DNA of 20,733 nucleotides from Chitinophagaceae bacterium (GTDB taxonomy: Bacteria; Bacteroidota; Bacteroidia; Chitinophagales; Chitinophagaceae). Each line of letters starts with the position of its first letter. The first letter of the stretch is position 1. Shown here piece after piece: positions 6,544 to 12,536 of this stretch. The translations under genes were made by a program, and so were the position numbers. The stretch is taken from contig JAJTCI010000008.1 of the NCBI GenBank assembly GCA_021323155.1, forward strand, positions 1 to 20,733, written 5' to 3'. The notes beneath the pieces are model-generated. The model made no database searches. It was not told the origin of the DNA and worked only from the letters and a program-made list of their open reading frames with translations.

Positions 6544-7257
6544 TTAGCGCTGCTGTGCTAGCGAACTGCCAAAGACTTTTTTCAGCAAGTCCGTTACACG
6601 GGCAACAGGATCTGTCCGGATCTTGATCTCCTCGTTCTTGATCTCGTGGAACAAGGCGTTGACTGCCCGGTCCGTTACGTAAGCACTGAGATCCGTGGTC
6701 ACAGGTTTATTTGAAATCTTATTGTACAGAGAGAACACATCCTCCCAATATTTGGTGGCGTTGGTTTTTGCCAGGGCGTTATTGATAACAGGCCTGAATG
6801 TATTGATGAGCACCTGGGTGGTCTTCTGCCTGAAGTAAGCTGTGGCAGCGGTATCACCACCACGCAGGATATTTACGGCATCCTGGATCGTCATTTGGCG
6901 GATGGCATCGATGAATATAGTACCGGCTGATTTCGCAGCGTCTTCGGCCGCCCGGTTCATCGCAAGGATCGCTTTATCTACCGTACTTCCCAGTCCAACC
7001 GCCCGCAGCGCATTTTCTACTTTTTGGGCTTCCGGTGGCATCCATATCTTGTGGATCGCGCTGGCGAAAAAACCATCCGCGATAGATAAACGGCCACTGC
7101 TATTCTGTGCACCGATCTCTAAGGCCTGTTTCAACCCTGCAGCGATCTCCGATTGCGTGAGCCCGCCGGTGTTAAGGTCACCAAGTACATTCCTGGCGGT
7201 TTCGCAACTCGTTGCGAGCATCATCACCGGGATGGCGAGTATTAAGAGCTTTTTCAT
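6544..7257 (-). CDS. DUF4197 lipoprotein (paralogue A)
   Basis: A 237-residue protein of the DUF4197 family, which has no assigned function. The N-terminus is a lipoprotein signal ending LATSC, so Cys18 should be lipidated. The mature protein is mostly amphipathic helices. Conserved blocks shared with the neighbouring paralogue include DGFFASAIHKIWMPPEA, AILAMNRAAEDAA, ILRGGDTAAT and DPVARVTDLLKKVFG. ILRGGD followed by the tyrosine/phenylalanine-containing AYFRQKT is the family hallmark. No enzymatic motif or metal site is obvious. It lies downstream of paralogue B on the same strand, but a terminator separates them, so each may be expressed on its own. The bidirectional terminator at 6494-6529 closes the unit. 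Confidence 0.9.
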   Translation of the reverse strand: MKKLLILAIPVMMLATSCETARNVLGDLNTGGLTQSEIAAGLKQALEIGAQNSSGRLSIADGFFASAIHKIWMPPEAQKVENALRAVGLGSTVDKAILAMNRAAEDAAKSAGTIFIDAIRQMTIQDAVNILRGGDTAATAYFRQKTTQVLINTFRPVINNALAKTNATKYWEDVFSLYNKISNKPVTTDLSAYVTDRAVNALFHEIKNEEIKIRTDPVARVTDLLKKVFGSSLAQQR

Positions 7258-7334
7258 GTAAACTTATTTGTGCTTTTGACTTTAAAATTTGTGCCAGTTT
7301 AAGCCCAAACTGTTAATAAGCAGGTAACTGGGCA

Positions 7335-7359
7335 TAAAAAAGCCCGCGCGTCGCGGGCT
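7335..7359 (-). terminator. Terminator of DUF4197 paralogue B
   Basis: On the minus strand AGCCCGCG, an ACG loop and CGCGGGCT form an 8-bp GC-rich stem followed by a run of T (complement of the A run at 7335-7340). It lies 21 bases past the stop of the gene at 7381-8121 and insulates it from the downstream paralogue. Confidence 0.9.
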
Positions 7360-7380
7360 GCTGATCGTATTCAGTAATGT

Positions 7381-8121
7381 TTACCTGCCAAAAACTTTTT
7401 TAAGTATATCCGTGGTTCTCGCTACCGGGTCCTTCCGGATCTTCATTTCCTCCAACGCTACCTGGTAAAACAGGCCTGCCAGCGCTTTCTCTGTAACGTA
7501 TGCAGGCAGGTCGGTATTAACGGGCTCCTTGCCCACCTTGTTATAGCTGGAGAAAACGGTATTCCAGTGTTTGGTAGCATTGACTTTTTCCAGTGACCGC
7601 TCAATAACCGGGCGAAATGCCTGGGTCAATGATTGGGTTGTTTTCTCCCTCAGGTATTTGGTGGCGGCAGAATCCCCTCCCCTTAAGATGCCCCAGGCAT
7701 CCTGGAAACTCATCTGTTTGATCGCATTTACGAATATCGGTGCGGCGTCCTTAGCAGCGTCTTCTGCCGCGCGGTTCATTGAGAGGATGGCTTCGTCTAC
7801 CTGTTTACCCAAGCCAAATTTCCGCAGTGTGGTTTCGACTTTCTTCGCTTCTTCCGGCATCAGGATCTTGAGTGCCGCGTCCTTGAAAAAGCCATCAACG
7901 GCGGATAACTGCTTCGCTCCCTGTGTAGTTCCTGTTTCCAGGGCTTCCTTGAGCCCGGCAACTACGTCGGCCGTGGTGAGTGAATCTGCCTTACCACCGG
8001 GTATGATCTTATTCAAGGTAGAATCTTTGCCAGTTGCTTTCTTGATCAAACCTTTCAGGCCCTGTGCGTTCGCCGCAAAAGATGTAAGCAGGATGGAAAA
8101 TAAAACTAGAACGGTTTTCAT
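7381..8121 (-). CDS. DUF4197 protein with ordinary signal peptide (paralogue B)
   Basis: A 246-residue DUF4197 protein, plainly homologous over its whole mature length to the gene at 6544-7257. Identical or near-identical blocks are SMNRAAEDAAKDA, ILRGGDSAATKYLR, FRPVIERSLEKVNATKHW and DPVARTTDILKKVFG. By eye more than half of aligned positions match. Unlike its neighbour it lacks a lipobox cysteine. Its signal peptide ends FAANAQ, a normal signal-peptidase-I site, so it should be soluble in the periplasm. After the signal it has a Lys/Gly-rich linker of about 30 residues that the paralogue lacks. Function is unknown. A TATATTTG element ends 17 bases before the ATG. Confidence 0.9.
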   Translation of the reverse strand: MKTVLVLFSILLTSFAANAQGLKGLIKKATGKDSTLNKIIPGGKADSLTTADVVAGLKEALETGTTQGAKQLSAVDGFFKDAALKILMPEEAKKVETTLRKFGLGKQVDEAILSMNRAAEDAAKDAAPIFVNAIKQMSFQDAWGILRGGDSAATKYLREKTTQSLTQAFRPVIERSLEKVNATKHWNTVFSSYNKVGKEPVNTDLPAYVTEKALAGLFYQVALEEMKIRKDPVARTTDILKKVFGR

Positions 8122-8138
8122 GGAGGGAATGTTAGGTC

Positions 8139-8146
8139 CAAATATA
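8139..8146 (-). promoter_or_regulatory. -7 element TATATTTG of DUF4197 paralogue B
   Basis: On the minus strand TATATTTG is an exact TAnnTTTG match, 17 bases before the ATG at 8121. This predicts a leader of about 10 bases. No -33 TTG is seen. Confidence 0.5.
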
Positions 8147-8152
8147 CCAGCA

Positions 8153-8179
8153 GCTTTTTATAAGGGCAGGTTAAAAAGC
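8153..8179. repeat. Inverted repeat in divergent promoter region
   Basis: GCTTTTTA (8153-8160) and TAAAAAGC (8172-8179) are perfect 8-base inverted copies with an 11-base spacer. They lie between the divergent -7 elements of DUF4197 paralogue B and the flavin oxidoreductase, a position suited to an operator. No U-tract geometry or gene end suggests a terminator here. Confidence 0.4.
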
Positions 8180-8206
8180 CCCCGGATACCAATGAGACCA
8201 AATCTT

Positions 8207-8214
8207 TACTTTCG
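8207..8214 (+). promoter_or_regulatory. -7-like element TACTTTCG, 4 bases before the oxidoreductase ATG
   Basis: TACTTTCG matches TAnnTTTG with one change and is followed by TTCT and the ATG at 8219. The 4-base spacing matches the genes starting at 5922, 5994 and 9378 and supports 8219 over the upstream ATG at 8192. Confidence 0.45.
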
Positions 8215-8218
8215 TTCT

Positions 8219-9340
8219 ATGCAACTGTCAGCCTGGGAAAAGGAGAGTTTTTTTGCCCCGCAGGACATCGTGATTATTGGGAGCGGCCTGGTAGGTCTAT
8301 GGTGTGCCCGTGAACTTGCGATCCACCGTCCCGGGACAAAAATCACGATCCTGGAAAGGGGTTTTATACCCGCAGGAGCTTCAACACGTAACGCCGGTTT
8401 CTCTTGTTTCGGCAGCCCCACAGAGTTATTAAACGATGTTGCTTTGCTTGGCGCAGATCGCATGTGGGAGATCGTCGAAATGCGGTACCAGGGAATGCAG
8501 AAGATTACCCAGGTTTTTAATGAGGACCTAATCGATTATGAGCGGTCTGGCGGTTACGAAGTGTATACAAATCCCCGTAACGAGACATTTTCAGCTCAGG
8601 TAGAGTGGCTCAACCAGGGATTGCATAGGATCTCGGGCCGCGAGCAGTGCTTTACATGGGCCGATTCAAAACTCGGCGAATTTGGTCTCCACGGCTTTGC
8701 GTCGATGATTGAAAATGAACTGGAAGGCTTTCTCCATAGCGGCAAGCTACTCCAGGCATTGGTTCGGGAAGTGCAGAACCTGGGTGTACAGGTATTCGCT
8801 GGTGCAGCGGTTAGTGGCTGGGAGCAATTCAATGGAAAGATCAGCGTGGACTGCAAAGGCGGGTGGTCTTTTTCAACCGAACGTTTGCTGGTTTGCACCA
8901 ATGCTTTTACGTCGTTATTATGCCCGGGTGTCAGGGTATTACCCGGGAGAGGTCAAGTGATACTCACATCACCGGTGCCGGGATTGAAACTGCGAGGCGC
9001 GTTCCATTTTGAGGACGGCTTCTACTATTTCCGCAACCTCGGCGAGAGGGTCTTACTGGGTGGGGCGAGGAACAAAGCTTTTGAAACTGAGCAGACGACG
9101 TCCATGGACACGTCGGAGGCCATTCAATCCGCACTTGAAGACTTCGTTGCTACGCATATCTTACCCGGTGGGGCGTTCACTATTGAACAGCGGTGGAGCG
9201 GCATCATGGGGTTCACCGACGACAAGCAACCCATCCTTCAAAAAGTAGATGACCGCGTATATATAGCCGTTTCATGCAATGGAATGGGTGTAGCCCTGGC
9301 ACCCATTATCGCAGAAAAAGTTTGTGAAATGATGAATTGA
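8219..9340 (+). CDS. FAD-dependent oxidoreductase, DAO family
   Basis: A 373-residue cytoplasmic flavoprotein of the D-amino-acid-oxidase/glycine-oxidase superfamily. The N-terminal FAD fold is IVIIGSGLVGLWCAREL at about residues 18-34, with ILERG as the acidic residue that binds the ribose. ASTRNAGFSCFG near 55 is the flavin-proximal loop seen in amine oxidases of this family (compare the gamma-glutamylputrescine oxidase and MnmC-type groups). FYYFRNLGERVLLGGAR and the C-terminal WSGIMGFTDDKQPIL with the following CNGMGVALAP complete the substrate and FAD domains. These enzymes oxidise secondary or primary amines, producing an imine and passing electrons to oxygen or another acceptor. The open frame extends upstream to 7571 but runs antisense through the neighbouring gene, so that extension is not real. 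An ATG at 8192 would give 382 residues; 8219 is preferred because the promoter-like element lies between the two. The substrate is unknown. Confidence 0.88.
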   Translation: MQLSAWEKESFFAPQDIVIIGSGLVGLWCARELAIHRPGTKITILERGFIPAGASTRNAGFSCFGSPTELLNDVALLGADRMWEIVEMRYQGMQKITQVFNEDLIDYERSGGYEVYTNPRNETFSAQVEWLNQGLHRISGREQCFTWADSKLGEFGLHGFASMIENELEGFLHSGKLLQALVREVQNLGVQVFAGAAVSGWEQFNGKISVDCKGGWSFSTERLLVCTNAFTSLLCPGVRVLPGRGQVILTSPVPGLKLRGAFHFEDGFYYFRNLGERVLLGGARNKAFETEQTTSMDTSEAIQSALEDFVATHILPGGAFTIEQRWSGIMGFTDDKQPILQKVDDRVYIAVSCNGMGVALAPIIAEKVCEMMN

Positions 9341-9365
9341 AGCAGCAGGGCTGTCACCGCTATCT

Positions 9366-9373
9366 TATTTTTG
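9366..9373 (+). promoter_or_regulatory. -7 element TATTTTTG, 4 bases before the glutaminyl cyclase ATG
   Basis: TATTTTTG is an exact TAnnTTTG match followed by TAAC and the ATG at 9378. The predicted transcript start coincides with or abuts the start codon. The 37-base gap after the preceding gene makes independent transcription possible although read-through cannot be excluded. Confidence 0.5.
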
Positions 9374-9377
9374 TAAC

Positions 9378-10175
9378 ATGTTGATCAGCCGACTACCTGT
9401 AATAATCTTGCTCGCCTTCCTGGTTTCATGTAAAGATGACGATGATGATGACGAGATTATAACCCCCCCAGTGCCAGCACCGGCCACGCTCGCGTATAAC
9501 ATTGTCAAGGTCTATCCCCATGACACCGCTTCATTCACCCAGGGACTGCAATGGCACAATAATTTTCTTTATGAAGGCACCGGGCTGGAAGGACGAAGCA
9601 CACTACTGAAGGTGAATTTACAGGATGGTAAAGCGGTGCAGCGGGTAGATCTTGACAAGGCTTTTTTCGGTGAAGGAATAACCATCCTCGATGGCAAGAT
9701 CTATCAACTAACCTGGCAAAACAAAAAGGTGTTTGTTTATAACCTGTCGAATTTTAAAAAGATCGCCGAATTTTCATGGGACAAGGAAGGCTGGGGCATT
9801 ACCAATAACGGGCAACACCTGGTGATCAGCACCGGTGGCAACCAGTTGTATTTTGTTGACCCCGCCAACTTCAGCGTTCAGCGTACGCTTAACGTGAATG
9901 ACAACTATGGGCCTGTTGGTGACCTCAATGAACTTGAATATGTGAATGGTAAAATTTATGCGAATAAATGGGGTAGTGATTACGTACTGGTGATCGATCC
10001 AACGAGTGGGTTGGTAGAAAGTCGCCTTGATTTCACCGGTATTCTTCAAAAAACCGGTATGCATTACGACGGTGCCGATGTGCTGAACGGTATCGCTTAC
10101 GATTCTACAAAAAAGGTGCTTTACGTAACAGGGAAAAAATGGCCGGCGTTATACGAAGTGACCGTAAATAAATAG
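9378..10175 (+). CDS. Glutaminyl-peptide cyclotransferase (plant-type beta-propeller), lipoprotein
   Basis: A 265-residue exported protein that converts N-terminal glutamine of peptides or proteins to pyroglutamate with release of ammonia. Family blocks of plant/bacterial glutamine cyclotransferases occur in order: SFTQGLQW, YEGTGLEGRS, FFGEGITIL, KEGWGIT, LNELEYVNGKIYANKWGSD and DVLNGIAYD followed by VTGKKWPALYEV. It adopts a five-bladed propeller, unrelated to the zinc-dependent animal enzyme. The signal ends in lipobox LVSC (Cys18 is the lipid site), directly followed by Lys, six Asp and Glu. An acidic stretch just after the cysteine is the lipoprotein export signal that sends Bacteroidota lipoproteins to the cell surface, so surface exposure is likely. 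The Asp run is encoded by an imperfect GAT/GAC triplet repeat that might vary in length. Capping by pyroglutamate is a known feature of many exported Bacteroidota proteins. It is convergent with the methyltransferase gene, 6 bases away. Confidence 0.93.
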   Translation: MLISRLPVIILLAFLVSCKDDDDDDEIITPPVPAPATLAYNIVKVYPHDTASFTQGLQWHNNFLYEGTGLEGRSTLLKVNLQDGKAVQRVDLDKAFFGEGITILDGKIYQLTWQNKKVFVYNLSNFKKIAEFSWDKEGWGITNNGQHLVISTGGNQLYFVDPANFSVQRTLNVNDNYGPVGDLNELEYVNGKIYANKWGSDYVLVIDPTSGLVESRLDFTGILQKTGMHYDGADVLNGIAYDSTKKVLYVTGKKWPALYEVTVNK

Positions 10176-10181
10176 CACTGT

Positions 10182-11081
10182 TTACTTTTTCCGGATAACA
10201 TAGATCACGGAACTGCATTTTGACACATCATCGAATGCACCCCAGTTGGAAAGCCAGCCATTCCAGAAGGCCGCAGGAAGGTTATTAAATCCATTTTTGT
10301 ATTGTTCGCTAAGCATCGAGACATAAAAACTATCGAACCACATTGGCTTGTGGGCTACCACCTGCATTCCATGACGCTCGGCGAGAATGTCCATGCTATG
10401 CGGTGAAAAGTGGTATAGATGACGCGGCACGTCCCAAGCCGCCCAATGGGCTTCGTAGGTATCTGCGTCCAGGCTCGTGTAATTCGGAACTGCCACGAAC
10501 AGCGTGCCCCGCGGTGCCAGCAGGCGATAAAATGTGTCCAAGTACCTGTGCAGATCGTGGACATGTTCCAACACATGCCACAAAGTGATCACGTCAAAAT
10601 GGTTTGCCGGCTGATCACCTAGCTTTTCTATTGGCTGCAGTTCCAACTGGTGGTGTTGCCTGGCGTTCTGCCTTGCCGTTTCATCAGGCTCCAGGCCCGT
10701 CACCTCCCACCCTGCTTTCTGCATCAGGGCTGCGAAAGAGCCGGTACCGGCACCAATGTCCAGTAGTTTTCCTTTTCGCAACGTGGTCAGGTGAATGATC
10801 ATCCGGCGCTTTGCACGCAGCGTATAGGTCCTCACCCAGTGATACAATTTGTTGATGATGCCCTTCTTTGTCTCTGAGTGGGACACATAAGCCTGCGATT
10901 GGTAATACGGCGCGATTGCTTCGCGTGAAGGAACGTTTTGCGTAAACCGCAGACTGCATGCGGCACATTCCCAAATATCGAACGCCTTTTTAGTCACCGT
11001 ATGGTCAATAGCTGTGAATTTATGGCTGATATTACCATTGTCGCAGGCAGGGCATTGGCTGTATGTAACGATTTCACTCAC
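10182..11081 (-). CDS. Class I SAM-dependent methyltransferase with N-terminal zinc ribbon
   Basis: A 299-residue cytoplasmic protein. Two CxxC pairs, Cys10/Cys13 (CPAC) and Cys39/Cys42 (CAAC), form a putative zinc ribbon. The Rossmann methyltransferase domain follows: LLDIGAGTG at about 106-114 is SAM motif I, GLEP near 130 the acidic ribose contact, and VITLWHVLEHVHD the post-II motif. Methyltransferases with this layout are common in surface-polysaccharide and lipid-A or O-antigen modification clusters, but no sugar genes are present here, so the acceptor is open. The start is uncertain: GTG at 11081 places the ribbon 9 residues from the N-terminus and is preceded by a promoter-like TTTCTTTG; GTG at 11120 would add 13 residues and leave only 42 bases to the divergent operon. 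I prefer 11081. No in-frame ATG fits either. Confidence 0.85.
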   Translation of the reverse strand: MSEIVTYSQCPACDNGNISHKFTAIDHTVTKKAFDIWECAACSLRFTQNVPSREAIAPYYQSQAYVSHSETKKGIINKLYHWVRTYTLRAKRRMIIHLTTLRKGKLLDIGAGTGSFAALMQKAGWEVTGLEPDETARQNARQHHQLELQPIEKLGDQPANHFDVITLWHVLEHVHDLHRYLDTFYRLLAPRGTLFVAVPNYTSLDADTYEAHWAAWDVPRHLYHFSPHSMDILAERHGMQVVAHKPMWFDSFYVSMLSEQYKNGFNNLPAAFWNGWLSNWGAFDDVSKCSSVIYVIRKK

Positions 11082-11087
11082 AGGCGG

Positions 11088-11095
11088 CAAAGAAA
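11088..11095 (-). promoter_or_regulatory. -7-like element TTTCTTTG before the methyltransferase
   Basis: On the minus strand TTTCTTTG differs from TAnnTTTG at one base and ends 6 bases before the GTG at 11081. If real it rules out the longer GTG start at 11120. Confidence 0.3.
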
Positions 11096-11147
11096 GCAAA
11101 GTTTCGGTTAAAAATCCCACGGGCGGATCCGCTAATGATTTCTTTAT

Positions 11148-11155
11148 TAACTTTC
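11148..11155 (+). promoter_or_regulatory. -7-like element TAACTTTC of the DUF58-MoxR operon
   Basis: TAACTTTC matches TAnnTTTG except for the final base and ends 7 bases before the ATG at 11163, predicting a very short leader for the four-gene operon. No convincing -33 element is seen. Confidence 0.35.
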
Positions 11156-11162
11156 AAACCAG

Positions 11163-12536
11163 ATGATCGGTAAACCATTGAAAAGGGTGTTCAACAGATT
11201 GCAAAAGCTTGCCTTTTTCATTCCCTTCACCTGGTACTTTCTTGCTTTTACCCTTATCGGGCTGCTCACCTGGCGGTGGCTAAAGGACAGGGAATTAGTG
11301 GCCGGCACTTCATACCACGATATATTCTCCCTACTTCTGGAAGTGATGCTTGTTTTCGCGGGGATCATGCTGGCAGTGGCGCTCTTGTCGGTCTTTGCAT
11401 CCTGGATGCTGTTCTATTATAATCGAAAAAAACAGCATGTAGTCTTCAGGATCGCTACTGACGACACGGAACTAGCTTTTTCGCAGGAAAGAAAGGTGAA
11501 TATTCAACTTCACCCCGTGTTGAAGCCCTTATTCGGTTTTTTAAAGATCAGGCTCCAATATGGACCTGACCTATTTTCAGGCAAGTTCTCGCTCGTGGAA
11601 AAAGGCAATAAAAGGTTGTTCGCTTCTTCCGTGAATGGGACATATCACTGGCCACTGCCGGAAATACGGGAGTACCATATCAACCGGGCGATCATTTACT
11701 TTGAAGACCTGTTCCAGTTTTTTTCCCTCGCGATCAGCGTTCACAGCAGCAACCGGTTCTTTACTCAACCCGACCGCAAAGAAATAGACCTCGTTACCGC
11801 ATTCCCGCGTAAGACCGAAGACATCACCACCAGGATTGAAGAGATACGCCGGGTAGAAGGCGAACATATCAACTATAAACACTTTGAGAATAATGACGAT
11901 GTCCGGCGGATCGTATGGAAGATCTACGCGAAGAACAAGGAAATTGTCGTACGGATCCCGGAGATCATGGATCCCTATGCATCGCATATCTATCTCTATG
12001 CATCCTTTCACACTACCTTTGAAACGCATGGCAACCGGGCGCTGGAAAAACCTTTTTTAAATTATTATAAGTCAGTGATCTGGACGATCTATAGCCAGTT
12101 AGCCGAACAAGGCCTCGAGGTTCGGTTCATTCCCGACCAGCAAACTGCACCTACGCACTTTCTTAATGGGCGGCAGGAAGTTCAATATGCTATCAGCACG
12201 GCGGCGTGGCAACGCCAGAGGGACCTGCAGTCATATTGTCGTCCAAACGAAATGGCGGTGCTGGTGGTTTCTTCACTCTCTGAAGCGGAAAGTGTGATCC
12301 AGGTTGCCGAACAACATGGTAACGAGGTCATCATTATATTGGTGCGGTTGAGCAATAGTCTTGATAAGCACAGTATCTATAACTGGGTGGAATGGGTTTT
12401 TGTGCAACAGGAGAAAGATGAAATGGAAATGAACAAGACCAGCTGGCGGCTCTCCATGGCCCGACCCCGCATCACGGAGAATGAACGCCGTATCCAACGT
12501 GAATTACAGCAGTATGAAAAACCGGTGATCATCTGA
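11163..12536 (+). CDS. DUF58 domain membrane protein, first gene of MoxR operon
   Basis: A 457-residue protein. Two hydrophobic segments, about residues 17-40 and 56-86, anchor it in the inner membrane. A beta-rich region follows. Then comes the DUF58 signature: VEGEHINYKHFENNDDVRRIVWKIYAKN near 235-265, corresponding to the family consensus of a Gly-Asp stretch followed by Arg and Trp-Lys. The C-terminal part is von Willebrand A-like, but where a MIDAS metal site would have DxSxS this protein has IYLYASFHTTF, so metal binding is probably lost. DUF58 proteins are membrane partners of MoxR AAA+ ATPases; the exact role is unproven. The last base of its TGA is the first base of the next gene's ATG, and both later genes overlap likewise, so the products are probably made in fixed ratio. 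The C-terminus, rich in Arg and Glu, is predicted cytoplasmic. Confidence 0.85.
   Translation: MIGKPLKRVFNRLQKLAFFIPFTWYFLAFTLIGLLTWRWLKDRELVAGTSYHDIFSLLLEVMLVFAGIMLAVALLSVFASWMLFYYNRKKQHVVFRIATDDTELAFSQERKVNIQLHPVLKPLFGFLKIRLQYGPDLFSGKFSLVEKGNKRLFASSVNGTYHWPLPEIREYHINRAIIYFEDLFQFFSLAISVHSSNRFFTQPDRKEIDLVTAFPRKTEDITTRIEEIRRVEGEHINYKHFENNDDVRRIVWKIYAKNKEIVVRIPEIMDPYASHIYLYASFHTTFETHGNRALEKPFLNYYKSVIWTIYSQLAEQGLEVRFIPDQQTAPTHFLNGRQEVQYAISTAAWQRQRDLQSYCRPNEMAVLVVSSLSEAESVIQVAEQHGNEVIIILVRLSNSLDKHSIYNWVEWVFVQQEKDEMEMNKTSWRLSMARPRITENERRIQRELQQYEKPVII

Noticed and set aside
7571..8218. N-terminal extension of the flavin oxidoreductase by 216 residues
   Set aside because: The extension is antisense to DUF4197 paralogue B and continues through the intergenic promoter region. 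The FAD motif lies near the N-terminus if translation starts at 8219, as expected for the family.
10160..10196. Possible terminator between the glutaminyl cyclase and the methyltransferase
   Set aside because: Only a 5-bp GTAAA/TTTAC pairing with a large AT-rich loop is visible before a T run, too weak to call.
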